A DNA stretch of 14,055 nucleotides from JACCXJ01 sp052387115. Lineage in GTDB: Bacteria > Pseudomonadota > Gammaproteobacteria > JACCXJ01. The notes beneath the pieces were generated by a model. The model was not told the DNA's origin and did no database searches. It worked only from the letters and a program-made list of their open reading frames with translations. The stretch is taken from the NCBI GenBank assembly GCA_052387115.1, contig JBQTJM010000264.1, forward strand, positions 1 to 14,055, given 5' to 3'. Below are positions 7,111-14,055 of this stretch, piece by piece (positions within the stretch are counted from its first letter, which is position 1; every line of letters begins with the position of its first letter). A program made the translations under genes and the position numbers.

Positions 7111-7176
7111 CTAAGAGTCCAAGACCAGCGCGCCCCGGACCCGGCCGGCCTCGAGATCCCCGAGCGCCTCGTTGGC
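7111..7176 (-). pseudogene. 3' remnant of a medium-chain (zinc-type) dehydrogenase gene
   Basis: In one minus-strand frame, ANEALGDLEAGRVRGALVLD is followed by S and a TAG stop. This matches the standard C-terminal end of the alcohol dehydrogenase/quinone reductase superfamily (NEALxxLxxGxxxGRxVLxx). About five codons upstream the frame hits a TGA inside the 48-bp repeat, and no other part of such an enzyme is seen. It is therefore a detached gene end left by a deletion or recombination at the repeat. The short length limits certainty. Confidence 0.5.
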
Positions 7177-7184
7177 AGAAGCCT

Positions 7185-7232
7185 GCGCTCACCGAGCCCC
7201 TGAGGGCGATGACCTTGCCGGAGGCATCCCGC
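7185..7232 (+). repeat. 48-bp direct repeat, right copy
   Basis: Partner of 5890-5937, 47 of 48 bases identical, same orientation. On its left (7111-7176) it abuts the dehydrogenase remnant; on its right it continues into an open minus-strand frame that would enter the repeat in the frame of the left copy. Confidence 0.85.
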
Positions 7233-7364
7233 CGCAAGACCAGTTGCTCGGGTCCGACTTGGCACTGCTCGCCCGGACGATGCGTCTGCTCGAAGTTGGG
7301 CTCCCGCTAGGGCTCCGGCTAGGTGATAGCCAGGGCGGTCACTGCCTCCGGCGACCCCGGGAGG

Positions 7365-7380
7365 TGCCTCGTGAGAGGCA
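7365..7380 (-). terminator. Small hairpin after the DUF4340 gene
   Basis: TGCCTC (7365-7370) and GAGGCA (7375-7380) form a 6-bp stem with a 4-nt loop, 15 bp beyond the DUF4340 stop on the minus strand. No T-run follows, so it is only a weak candidate for the end of the ABC transcript. Confidence 0.25.
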
Positions 7381-7394
7381 TCCCTGCCGCAGGT

Positions 7395-8609
7395 TTACTT
7401 AAATTTCGGTGGGGTCTTCTTGGGCTCCGGTTGCTCGGGGTCCGTCAGATCCGATAGACCCTCGGCGAGCAGCTTGCCCTTGTAGGTCGGTAGCAGGTAC
7501 ACCCACTCGGCCACCTTGGCGTTGAGGGTGGCGACTTCGTCGGCTACCGAGGGCTTGGCGGGCTCGGGGGCGGGGACGTCGCTTTTCGGCGCGTCCGGAG
7601 GGGCAGTCGGCGCCTCCGGCGCTCCCGCCGGTTTCTCGGCCCCGGCAGCGGCGGGCGCCGCCGCGGGCGCTGGGTCCGGGGCAGGGCCAGGAGCAGGGGA
7701 TACCTTTTCGGGCTCGGCCGCGGCCGCGGCATCGTAGGAGAACTCGAACACGGCGTGGGTCTTGTCGTCGATGACCGCGCTCTGGACCACCGCCACCAGG
7801 CCATCGAAACAATGCAGGGTGGTGACCGTATGCTCCTTGGGCAACTCGAAGCCGGCGCGTTTCTTGACGTCATCCAGGCGCAGTTGCTCGAGCGCGTTGG
7901 CCAGACCGTTCAAGGTAAGCTGGGACTTGAGCTTCGCGCCCTTGGGCAGATCGGCGAGCACGAAGTCCTTGTCCTTGGGCTCCTTCTTAACGACCCGGAC
8001 GGGCTTGTCACCGGTCTTCTCGATGGTGATCTCGCGGATCCGCTCGGGGGCGATGTTCAGGAGCTCGCGCTCCATCCATTCCACCGGATCGGCGCTGACC
8101 TCGACCTGGCCTCGCACCAACCACGCCTGCGGCTGGTCGGGACGGCGCACATAGGTCCCCGCGGGCCCGCCACTGCGTGGTTTGCCGACCAAGAGCGCGG
8201 CCAGCGGTTTGGATTGCCCATCGGCGAGACTCACGAGCACCGAGCTCGACGCCTCGGCATCGACGCCCTCGACGCCGAGGCGTGGATACAGTTCCTTGTT
8301 GGTGGTCTTGGGCTCCAGGACCTCGAGGTCCGCGACCGCGACCACGGTGGCCTTGACCTTGTCGAACAGCGCCGGGAAACCGTCGCGGTCTTCGATCACC
8401 CAGCGCTCGCCGTCCTTGCGCACGGTGGTGTGCCGATCCTTGGACTTGACCTCGATGCGCGCTACGTCGTTGATGTGCTCCGCGAGCCCCGGAAAGAGCG
8501 CGCTCTGCGCGAGCTCGGACTCGGGTGCCCGCTGCTTGCTCACGAACATGGCGGCCGCTACCGCGAGCACGGTGGCGATAGAGAGCGCGACAAAGGCCGT
8601 CTTGCGCAT
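7395..8609 (-). CDS. DUF4340 domain protein of a Gld-type ABC cassette
   Basis: A 404-residue, probably inner-membrane-anchored periplasmic protein. Residues 5-23 form one hydrophobic anchor after a short basic start (MRKTA). The DUF4340 region follows, with IEVKSKDRHTTVRKDGERWV (52-71), FPALFDKVKATVVAVADLEV (78-97), NKELYPRLGVEG (104-115) and AWLVRG (162-167). A Pro/Ala-rich stretch at about 294-353 separates VFEFSYD from the final segment AEWVYLLPTYKGKLL (367-381), which in relatives follows directly or after a short loop; the stretch is probably a disordered linker. It starts 3 bp after the Gldg gene and ends the four-gene unit, the usual order for this cassette. Molecular function is not known; it likely works with the Gldg protein beside the permease. 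The PAP-rich part has strongly GC-rich codons. Confidence 0.88.
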   Translation of the reverse strand: MRKTAFVALSIATVLAVAAAMFVSKQRAPESELAQSALFPGLAEHINDVARIEVKSKDRHTTVRKDGERWVIEDRDGFPALFDKVKATVVAVADLEVLEPKTTNKELYPRLGVEGVDAEASSSVLVSLADGQSKPLAALLVGKPRSGGPAGTYVRRPDQPQAWLVRGQVEVSADPVEWMERELLNIAPERIREITIEKTGDKPVRVVKKEPKDKDFVLADLPKGAKLKSQLTLNGLANALEQLRLDDVKKRAGFELPKEHTVTTLHCFDGLVAVVQSAVIDDKTHAVFEFSYDAAAAAEPEKVSPAPGPAPDPAPAAAPAAAGAEKPAGAPEAPTAPPDAPKSDVPAPEPAKPSVADEVATLNAKVAEWVYLLPTYKGKLLAEGLSDLTDPEQPEPKKTPPKFK

Positions 8610-8612
8610 GGT

Positions 8613-10532
8613 TCAGGTTGCCGTGCGGCGGGCGCGCCACACCCCGGCGAGGGCGGCGCCGAGCCCGATCAAAATCGGGATGAGGGCGATGTTGATGAAC
8701 CTGAGCCAATCCCCCAGGCGTTCGATGTTGCGGCGCAGGTCGTGCTGAACCGCGCGCAATTCCTTGCGGGTCTTGAGCTGCTCGCCCCGGAACGATTCGA
8801 TCTCGCGTTTCTGCTCCGCGCTCAGGAGCAAGGTGCTGCCCTCGCCCTTTTCGCGCTGCAGGTCCTGGATCTTCTTCTCCGTGTCCTTGAGCTTGTCCTG
8901 CAGCCCCCGCTCGCGATCGCGCAGCCTGAGCTCCGCGTCGCGCTGGATGGAAGTGACCTTGGTGAACGGCCTGGAATACTCGCCGCGGCTGCGCAGGCTG
9001 ATGAGGTCATCGTTCCCGCCCAGGTTATCGAGCGCGTTGATCACGAAGTTGGCGTTGTCGGCGATCGCCGAGGGTACGTTGAGCCCGAGGAAGTCCTGCA
9101 TCTGGACCCAGAATCGATCTGCCAGTATGTCGGTATCGCCGACCACGATGACGTTGACCGGCCCCTTGGATTCCGCAATGAAGTCTTTATCGACGGCATC
9201 TGCGGATGGGGCGGGATCGGCGACATCGCCGTCGGCCTTCTTGCCCTCGGCCTTCTTGGGCCTGCCCTGCGGAAAGGCCGTCTTGACCACGCCGCTCAGG
9301 CGCGCGGCCAGGACGAGCGATCGATCGCCCGGCTTGAAGCCCTGCATCAACGCGGCCGGGTCGCGCGAGAACATCACCGCATCGCGGTCCATGAGCATGG
9401 CCTTCTTGCCGGTCGACAGCAGCGGCGTGAATTCCGTCTTGGCGTCCTTGACCGGCTCCAGCGCCCCGGCGGTCCCCAGGTTCAGCTGGCCCAGCTCGTT
9501 GGTCACGAAGTCCCGGCGGTTGAGATTGGCCTCCCGCAGGCGCAGCCACGGCAGGTATTCGATCTGACGCGGACCCGAGGGCCCGGCGTAGGTCACGCGG
9601 ATGGCGGCCTCGATGTCGGCGGCCAGCTTGTCCTTGACGAGCTTGAGTCCCCAGCGTTCGAACAGATCCGGGAGGTCCGAATCGAGCTTGGGCAGCGCCG
9701 CCGGGTTTTGCGGATCGGGGGTCGAGCGGTCCTCCTCGGCATAGGGGTCCACGAACACCATCGCCTTGCCGCCCTTCAACACGAACTGATCGATGGCGTA
9801 GCGCGTGCCCTCTGAAAGCGCCTTGGGGTGGATGATGACGAGCGTGTCGATGTCCTTGTCGATGGCCCCCACCTCGGTGCCCAGCTCGCGGATCTCGAAG
9901 GCCTCGCGCAGCATCGTCGCGAGCGCAGAGGGGCCGCCGCGTGCGCCGCCCGCCATGCGCATCGGATCGCCCATGACCGGTAGGGTGGTGATGAGCCCGA
10001 TGACGCGCTTCTTGGGGTGCGCCAGGTTGTAGATGAGCTTGGTCACCTCGTATTCCAGGGACTGTTCTTTCTCGGGCGAGAGGAACGGGAGCACCGCGCG
10101 GTCGTCCGCGGAGCTCGTGCCCACGAGCCCCAGATAGGCCCGATCGCCGCTGCCGCTGATCGGTAACTGGTTGACCCCATTGGCCACCGCCTCGTCCTCG
10201 GCCTCGGAGAAGGGCTCGGGGTCGATGACGGTGAGCGTGAGCTTTCCCCCGGCCCCCGCCACGTACTCATCGAGGAGGTCGCGCACCCGGGCGCCGTGGC
10301 TCTGCAGGCTCGGGATCCCTTGGAAGAGCTTGGCGGAATAGAAGAACCGGAGCGCGATCGGCTCATCGAGGCCCTTCAAGATATTGCGCGTCCCCTGCGA
10401 GAGGGTGAAGAGTCGGTTCGCGGTGAGATCCAATCGCCACGCGGTCATCGTCTCGCCCGCCAGGATGTTGATGGCGAGGAACAAGCCGACGGCCAACACC
10501 AGCCCCCCGCGCGACAACGAACGGCGTTTCAC
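8613..10532 (-). CDS. Gldg-family ABC transporter auxiliary protein
   Basis: A 639-residue membrane protein of the GldG/ABC_transp_aux family. N-terminal TM at about 11-27 (LVLAVGLFLAINILAG), then LDLTANRLFTLSQGTRNIL (35-53), the family's diagnostic segment, and a large periplasmic region with a Rossmann-like core (KRVIGLITTLPVMGDP; KGGKAMVFVDPYAEED). Near the C-terminus a charged Arg/Glu/Lys-rich stretch, about 525-605, looks like a coiled coil. The last TM is at about 612-632, ending WRARRTAT. An extra Lys/Ala-rich stretch (QGRPKKAEGKKADGD) interrupts the middle. In Bacteroidetes the family name comes from gliding motility; in proteobacteria gliding is not implied. The ATG at 10532 is 13 bp after the permease stop. 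It may couple ABC activity to periplasmic substrates, an inference. Confidence 0.9.
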   Translation of the reverse strand: MKRRSLSRGGLVLAVGLFLAINILAGETMTAWRLDLTANRLFTLSQGTRNILKGLDEPIALRFFYSAKLFQGIPSLQSHGARVRDLLDEYVAGAGGKLTLTVIDPEPFSEAEDEAVANGVNQLPISGSGDRAYLGLVGTSSADDRAVLPFLSPEKEQSLEYEVTKLIYNLAHPKKRVIGLITTLPVMGDPMRMAGGARGGPSALATMLREAFEIRELGTEVGAIDKDIDTLVIIHPKALSEGTRYAIDQFVLKGGKAMVFVDPYAEEDRSTPDPQNPAALPKLDSDLPDLFERWGLKLVKDKLAADIEAAIRVTYAGPSGPRQIEYLPWLRLREANLNRRDFVTNELGQLNLGTAGALEPVKDAKTEFTPLLSTGKKAMLMDRDAVMFSRDPAALMQGFKPGDRSLVLAARLSGVVKTAFPQGRPKKAEGKKADGDVADPAPSADAVDKDFIAESKGPVNVIVVGDTDILADRFWVQMQDFLGLNVPSAIADNANFVINALDNLGGNDDLISLRSRGEYSRPFTKVTSIQRDAELRLRDRERGLQDKLKDTEKKIQDLQREKGEGSTLLLSAEQKREIESFRGEQLKTRKELRAVQHDLRRNIERLGDWLRFINIALIPILIGLGAALAGVWRARRTAT

Positions 10533-10544
10533 GAGCGGCCCCGC

Positions 10545-11279
10545 CTAGCTCGCCTTGCGCGAATCGATGGCCACGGTCGTGGCATACAGCCAGAGCGCGA
10601 TCAGGCTCAGGAAATAGACCAGGCTGCGCACGTCGATGACGCCCTTGCGGATGGCCGCGAAATGCGTGAGGAAGCTGAAATCGCTGATGGCGTCGAGCAC
10701 CACCTGGGGCAGCCAGCCGGAGAAGAAGTCGAGCACCATCGGAAAGCCGCTCAAGATGAAACAGAAGCACACCACCACGCTGACCACAAAGGCGATCACC
10801 TGATTCTTGGTGAGCGCCGAGATACACGAGCCGATGGCCAAAAACGCACCGGCCATGATCAGGCTGCCGAGATAGGCCGCGACGATCACGCCGTTGTCGG
10901 GGTCGCCCAGATAATTGACCGTGATCCACATGGGGAAGGTCAGCAGGAGCGCCACGGCCGTGAAGCACCAGGCGGCCAGGAACTTCCCGAGCACCGCCTC
11001 GGTGAGCGACACCGGCAGGGTCATGAGCAGCTCGATCGTTCCGGTCTTGCGCTCCTCGGCCCACAGCCGCATGCACAGCGCCGGGATGAGGAACAGATAC
11101 AGCCACGGGTGCCACTGGAAGAAGGCGTCGAGATCGGCCTGGTTGCGTTCGTAGAACCCGCCCAGATAGAAGGCGAAGACGCCCATCAGCAACAGGAAGA
11201 TCACGATGAAGACATAGGCCACCGGGGTCGCGAAATACGCCCCCAGCTCGCGCTTGAAGATCACCAGCGTCTTGTTCAT
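10545..11279 (-). CDS. ABC-2 type permease, GldF-like
   Basis: A 244-residue inner-membrane permease. It starts MNKTLVIFKRELGAYFATP, a typical GldF-like opening, followed by about six hydrophobic segments (about 18-38, 58-72, 100-120, 130-150, 155-175, 220-238). The conserved WAEERKTGTIELLMTLPVS (73-91) follows the second one, as in ABC-2 permeases. The true start is the ATG at 11279, which overlaps the ATPase TGA (ATGA); the frame is open further upstream, but that sequence lies inside the ATPase gene and has no permease character. It forms the membrane channel with the ATPase, and the Gldg gene follows 12 bp later. Substrate unknown; family members are exporters or machinery-type transporters. 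Confidence 0.92.
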   Translation of the reverse strand: MNKTLVIFKRELGAYFATPVAYVFIVIFLLLMGVFAFYLGGFYERNQADLDAFFQWHPWLYLFLIPALCMRLWAEERKTGTIELLMTLPVSLTEAVLGKFLAAWCFTAVALLLTFPMWITVNYLGDPDNGVIVAAYLGSLIMAGAFLAIGSCISALTKNQVIAFVVSVVVCFCFILSGFPMVLDFFSGWLPQVVLDAISDFSFLTHFAAIRKGVIDVRSLVYFLSLIALWLYATTVAIDSRKAS

Positions 11280-12277
11280 GGCGCGGCTAGGTCCGCCCGA
11301 GGCCCCTCCCGGCCTTCGGGTATAAAGGTGTCGTCCCGGTAGTGGGCGGTGATGGTCCGGAACACCTCGTCGAGACGCCCCGCCTCGACCTCCAGGCCAT
11401 CGATCTCCCAGCCCGCGGCGCGCGCCGCTTCGGCGACCTCGGCGAGGATCGAGGCACCGTTGCGGGGCATCGCCACGAGGCGCACATGGCCGTCCGTGAC
11501 CGCACCCTCCTCGACTCTTACCACCCCGGCGAGGGCCTCGATGCGCCGCTTGGCCGCCGCCGCGGTCCCGGATCGGACGACCAGTGACACCGCGTTGTGG
11601 TACTCGGAGCGCGCCGCCAGCTCGGCCGGGGTGCCGGAGAACAAGACCCGCCCGCGCCCGATGATCATGGCGCGGGTGCACACGGCATCGACCTCCTCGA
11701 GGATGTGGGTCGAGATGATGATGGACTTGTCACGTGCCATGTCTTTGATGAGCGCGCGCACCTCGTGCTTCTGATTCGGGTCCAGGCCGTCGGTGGGCTC
11801 GTCCAGGATCAGCACCTCCGGGTCGTGCAGGAGCGCCTGGGCGAGCCCCACGCGGCGTTTGTAGCCCTTCGACAGGGTCTCGATGCGCTGTCCCATCACC
11901 CCTTCTAGGTGGATCTTTTCGACCACTTGGGCGATCCGCCGCTGCGCCTCGCTACCCTTGTGCCCGCGTACCTCGGCGATGAACTCCAGGAAGCCGCGCG
12001 GCGTCATCTCGCCATACAGCGGCGCGCCCTCGGGGAGATAGCCGAGCTTGCGCTTGGCCTCGATGGGGGCCTCCGTCACGTCATGGCCGTATACCTTGGC
12101 GTACCCGCCGCTCGGCTCCAGGAAACCCGTGATCATCTTCATGGTCGTGGATTTCCCGGCGCCGTTCGGCCCCAGGAACCCCAGGACCTCCCCGCGCTCG
12201 ACGGTGAACGAGACGCCGCTGACGGCCGTCAGGGTGCCGAAGCGTTTGGTCAGTTGGCGGACTTCGATAGCGTGCAT
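11276..12277 (-). CDS. ABC transporter ATPase, GldA-like
   Basis: A 333-residue cytoplasmic ATPase that energises the adjacent permease. Visible: Walker A GPNGAGKS (36-43), a Q-loop-position GYLPEGAPLY where Glu replaces the usual Gln (79-88), signature LSKGYKRR (135-142), Walker B VLILDEPT (155-162), GLDP D-loop (164-167) and switch His191 in STHILEEVD. After about 215 comes a ~120-residue extension ending EVFRTITAH and a variable tail, as in GldA/CcmA-type proteins. The start is the ATG at 12277 (MHAIEVRQLTKRFG); the frame runs open upstream for another ~1.1 kb, opposite hemE, which is not coding. It overlaps the permease by 4 bp. A candidate promoter lies at 12357-12384. Confidence 0.93.
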   Translation of the reverse strand: MHAIEVRQLTKRFGTLTAVSGVSFTVERGEVLGFLGPNGAGKSTTMKMITGFLEPSGGYAKVYGHDVTEAPIEAKRKLGYLPEGAPLYGEMTPRGFLEFIAEVRGHKGSEAQRRIAQVVEKIHLEGVMGQRIETLSKGYKRRVGLAQALLHDPEVLILDEPTDGLDPNQKHEVRALIKDMARDKSIIISTHILEEVDAVCTRAMIIGRGRVLFSGTPAELAARSEYHNAVSLVVRSGTAAAAKRRIEALAGVVRVEEGAVTDGHVRLVAMPRNGASILAEVAEAARAAGWEIDGLEVEAGRLDEVFRTITAHYRDDTFIPEGREGPRADLAAP

Positions 12278-12356
12278 AAAGCCATTCGTCCATAGAGCCT
12301 TCGTCGTGCAGCCCCGTTCGGAGGCACCCCGCGTACGCCCTCGGCGACGGGCGGAC

Positions 12357-12384
12357 ATTTTGCAGAATATTGCAGTCGCGTCAA
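12357..12384 (-). promoter_or_regulatory. Candidate sigma-70 promoter for the ABC cassette
   Basis: On the minus strand, TTGACG (12384-12379; 5 of 6 with the -35 consensus), a 16-bp spacer and CAAAAT (12362-12357; 4 of 6 with the -10). That would give a leader of about 70 nt before the ATG at 12277. The spacer and -10 hold two copies of CTGCAA, 10 bp apart, which could be a regulator site. By-eye match in a 228-bp divergent gap shared with hemE; no clear hemE promoter seen. Confidence 0.4.
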
Positions 12385-12505
12385 CCGTACCCCCGGGGAG
12401 GGGGCCTAGAACACAGGGCGCCGCATTTCGCGACGCTCCCTGATCACGCCATCGACATCGGCGCTCGGGCTTTACATTGGTGGCTCCCGGTAGCAACCTG
12501 TCGGG

Positions 12506-13666
12506 ATGCCGATCGACACGCAATCCGGCCTCATAGCGGAGCGGGGGTTTCGGGCAGCACCGGTCGAGAATGACCGACTGATACGCGCGCTCCTGCGCAA
12601 GCCCGTCGATGCGACGCCCATCTGGCTCATGCGCCAGGCCGGGCGTTATCTCCCCGAATACCGCGAGACGCGGCGCCGGGCCGGGGACTTCATGACGCTC
12701 TGCAAGACGCCGGATCTGGCTTGCGAAGTGACCCTGCAGCCCATCGAGCGGTTTCCGCTCGATGCGGCGATCGTGTTCTCGGACATCCTGACGATCCCCG
12801 ATGCCATGGGGCTGGGGCTCAGCGTCCAGGAAGGCGTGGGGCCGAGGTTCGAGCGCCCGGTGCGCTCGGCGGCGGAGATCCGCGCCCTCGGGGTCCCCGA
12901 TCCCGATGACCGGCTGCGCTATGTGATGGATGCGGTGCGCCAGAGTCGCCAAGCGCTGGATGGCCGCGTCCCCCTGATCGGCTTCGCCGGCAGCCCCTGG
13001 ACGCTCGCGACCTACATGGTGGAGGGCGGCACCAGCCGCGAGCTCCGGCGCGTGAAGGGGCTCATGTTCGAGGCGCCGCGACTGCTCCACGAGCTGCTCG
13101 ACAAGCTGGCGCGGGCGGTGACGGCATATCTCAAGGCCCAGGCCGAGGCCGGCGCCCAGGTGCTCATGGTCTTCGATACCTGGGGCGGGGTGCTGTCCGC
13201 ACACGCCTATGACGAGTTCTCCCTGCGTTACCTCGCGGAGGTGGTCGCGGGGGTCAAGGCGCTCCCGGCGCCGCCACCCGTGATCCTGTTCACCAAGGGC
13301 GGCGGCGGGTGGATCGAGCCGATCGCGGCGACCGGCTGCGAGGCCGTGGGACTCGACTGGACCCAGGACCTCGGGGCCATGCGGCGCCGCGTGGGCCACC
13401 GGGTCGCGCTACAGGGTAATCTCGACCCGCTGGCGCTCTACGCCCCCCCCGAGCGCATCCGGGCCGAGGTGGTCACGCTGCTGTCGAGCTTCGGCACCGG
13501 CAGCGGCCATGTCTTCAACCTCGGCCACGGCATCGAGCCCGACACCGATCCGGAGCACGTGCGGGTGCTCGTGGACGCCGTGCACGAGCTCAGCGTGCCC
13601 TATCATTCCGGGGTCGAGCCATCCGCGGTCGAGCCGGCCGGGGTCGAACCCTCCGGATTCGCATGA
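12506..13666 (+). CDS. hemE: Uroporphyrinogen decarboxylase
   Basis: It removes the four acetate carboxyls of uroporphyrinogen III to give coproporphyrinogen III in cytoplasmic haem synthesis. The 386-residue protein has the signature PIWLMRQAGRYLPEYRE (38-54) with Arg43 and Arg47, FSDILTIPDAMGLGL (91-105) with catalytic Asp93, GFAGSPWTLATYMVEGG (159-175) with Tyr170, FDTWGG and the C-terminal GNLDPLALYAP and FNLGHGIEPDT blocks. Residues 24 on match the usual start (NDRLIRALLRKPVD), so starting at ATG 12506 gives about 15-20 extra N-terminal residues; no strong SD or other ATG offers a better start. The C-terminus is also extended by three xVEPx repeats. The stop overlaps the next gene (ATGA). 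Divergent from the ABC cassette. Confidence 0.97.
   Translation: MPIDTQSGLIAERGFRAAPVENDRLIRALLRKPVDATPIWLMRQAGRYLPEYRETRRRAGDFMTLCKTPDLACEVTLQPIERFPLDAAIVFSDILTIPDAMGLGLSVQEGVGPRFERPVRSAAEIRALGVPDPDDRLRYVMDAVRQSRQALDGRVPLIGFAGSPWTLATYMVEGGTSRELRRVKGLMFEAPRLLHELLDKLARAVTAYLKAQAEAGAQVLMVFDTWGGVLSAHAYDEFSLRYLAEVVAGVKALPAPPPVILFTKGGGGWIEPIAATGCEAVGLDWTQDLGAMRRRVGHRVALQGNLDPLALYAPPERIRAEVVTLLSSFGTGSGHVFNLGHGIEPDTDPEHVRVLVDAVHELSVPYHSGVEPSAVEPAGVEPSGFA
13610..13654 (+). repeat. Three 15-bp tandem repeats in the hemE 3' end
   Basis: Three in-frame units (13610-13624, 13625-13639, 13640-13654) encode GVEPS, AVEPA and GVEPS. The core GGTCGA recurs at the same place in each unit. This tail lies beyond the end of typical HemE proteins. 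Confidence 0.8.
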
Positions 13667-13959
13667 TTCCGTCGGAGCTCCGCCCGGGCTTTTCCGAGCA
13701 CGAGCCGGCGCCGGCCACGGTCCTGGACGTGAAGGGGCTCAACTGCCCCCTGCCGCTCCTCAAATGCAAGGTCGCGCTCAACCGGCTGGCCGCGGGGCAG
13801 GTGCTGCACATCCTCGCGACCGACCCCATGGCGTCGCTCGACTTCCAGGCTTTCTGCGCCCGCACGGGCCATGAGCTGGTCCACATGAGTGAGCAGTCGG
13901 GCGTGTGGGAGCTCCTGATCCGCAAGACGTCGATGCCCCAGACGTCGATATCGAGTTGA
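13663..13959 (+). CDS. TusA/SirA-family sulfur carrier protein
   Basis: A 98-residue protein of the TusA family, small cytoplasmic carriers that take persulfide sulfur on a single Cys and pass it on in tRNA thiolation, molybdenum cofactor synthesis or sulfur oxidation. It has the hallmark LDVKGLNCPLPLLKCKVALN (21-40) with the CPxP motif and active Cys28, then GQVLHILATDPMASLDFQAF and a closing VWELLIRK strand. An ~18-residue N-terminal extension precedes the fold. Its ATG at 13663 overlaps the hemE TGA, so it is translated with hemE; the functional reason is not obvious. Cannot tell TusA from the YedF-like or dissimilatory branches, so no symbol is given. Confidence 0.9.
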   Translation: MIPSELRPGFSEHEPAPATVLDVKGLNCPLPLLKCKVALNRLAAGQVLHILATDPMASLDFQAFCARTGHELVHMSEQSGVWELLIRKTSMPQTSISS

Positions 13960-13967
13960 CCGTCGTG

Positions 13968-13998
13968 GCCGGCGGGTCGGGCGCCGTTTGTCGCCGGC
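13968..13998. terminator. GC-rich hairpin between convergent gene ends
   Basis: GCCGGCG (13968-13974) and CGCCGGC (13992-13998) form a 7-bp stem with a 17-nt loop, starting 9 bp after the TusA-like stop. No T-run on either strand, so termination would need Rho or is weak. Confidence 0.3.
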
Positions 13999-14055
13999 TA
14001 CGGAGGTGACGCCAACACGCCATCGGCCAAGACGCGGGTGGACATGGCGTTGTAG
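13998..14055 (-). CDS. Possible 3' end of a convergent gene, cut by window edge
   Basis: On the minus strand, 18 codons read YNAMSTRVLADGVLASPP before a TAG at 14000-13998. The fragment looks protein-like and sits where a convergent gene could end, but it is too short to assign a family. Confidence 0.25.
   Translation of the reverse strand, partial: YNAMSTRVLADGVLASPP

Larger units (their letters stand above)
6872..7394. other. Gene-poor accessory stretch
   Basis: No intact gene seen over 523 bp. It holds the hairpin at 6918-6950, a dehydrogenase 3' remnant at 7111-7176, the right copy of the 48-bp repeat at 7185-7232, and an open but start-less minus-strand frame at about 7306-7189 that includes the repeat (EQTHRPGEQCQVGPEQLVL, then RRDASGKVIALRG). 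Near the DUF4340 stop are a 6-bp-stem hairpin (7365-7380) and a palindrome CCTGCCGCAGG (7383-7393), neither with a T-run. Reads as a scar region of rearranged fragments. Confidence 0.6.

Noticed and set aside
6564..7265. Minus-strand open frame of 233 codons
   Set aside because: It is antisense to the DUF2442 gene, begins at a GTG inside the scar region and gives an Arg/Ala-rich translation without family features.
7755..9815. Plus-strand open frame of 686 codons
   Set aside because: It lies antisense to the DUF4340 and Gldg genes, whose proteins are recognisable; its protein matches no family I know and reflects GC-rich third positions on the other strand.
10296..11342. Plus-strand open frame of 348 codons
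   Set aside because: Antisense to the permease and Gldg start; low-complexity His/Asp/Glu/Arg-rich translation typical of shadow frames.
8613..12277. Gliding motility system
   Set aside because: The Gld names come from Bacteroidetes; the cassette is widespread in non-gliding proteobacteria and other gliding genes are absent here.
12278..13399. Upstream extension of the ABC ATPase frame to 707 residues
   Set aside because: The extension lies opposite hemE and has no ABC character; the ATPase domain begins just after the ATG at 12277.

Overview
The window reads as part of a GC-rich proteobacterial chromosome, most likely gammaproteobacterial. The outer-membrane TonB-dependent receptor implies a Gram-negative cell. 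hemE and tusA-like genes are typical proteobacterial housekeeping genes, and the four-gene Gld-type ABC cassette (ATPase, permease, Gldg auxiliary protein, DUF4340 protein) is common in gammaproteobacteria. The placement is inferred from gene content only. By eye, the left half (about 1-7000) is less GC-rich and less codon-biased than the right half (about 7400-14055), which suggests an accessory left part joined to a core right part.

Layout. (1) Positions 1-5507, minus strand: a tight four-gene unit transcribed from right to left. It holds a thiamine-diphosphate (ThDP) enzyme, two different citrate-synthase/citryl-CoA-lyase-fold proteins, and a TonB-dependent receptor that runs off the left edge. 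Stop/start overlaps and Shine-Dalgarno (SD) sites lying on stop codons tie all four together. (2) Positions 5508-5738: a leader with mutually exclusive RNA pairings near the ThDP start. (3) Positions 5739-7394: an accessory patch with a doubtful small ORF, a DUF4160/DUF2442 toxin-antitoxin-like pair with its own promoter, a strong hairpin, the last ~21 codons of a lost dehydrogenase gene, and a 48-bp direct repeat (47/48 identical) bracketing the pair. (4) Positions 7395-12277, minus strand: the ABC cassette. (5) Positions 12506-13959, plus strand: hemE overlapping a TusA-family gene. (6) The last ~58 bp hold a possible convergent gene end.

How the genes may work together. The ThDP enzyme, the two citrate-synthase-fold proteins and the receptor are the most novel part. 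The two paralogues each seem to have lost part of the usual citrate synthase active site, and the losses differ, so they may act as a heteromer. A receptor in the same transcript suggests the product, or a related molecule, is taken up across the outer membrane. A carboxylate metallophore-like molecule is one hypothesis; no siderophore synthetase lies in the window. The ABC cassette should assemble in the inner membrane with two periplasm-facing partners. HemE makes coproporphyrinogen III, and the TusA-like protein is probably a sulfur carrier.
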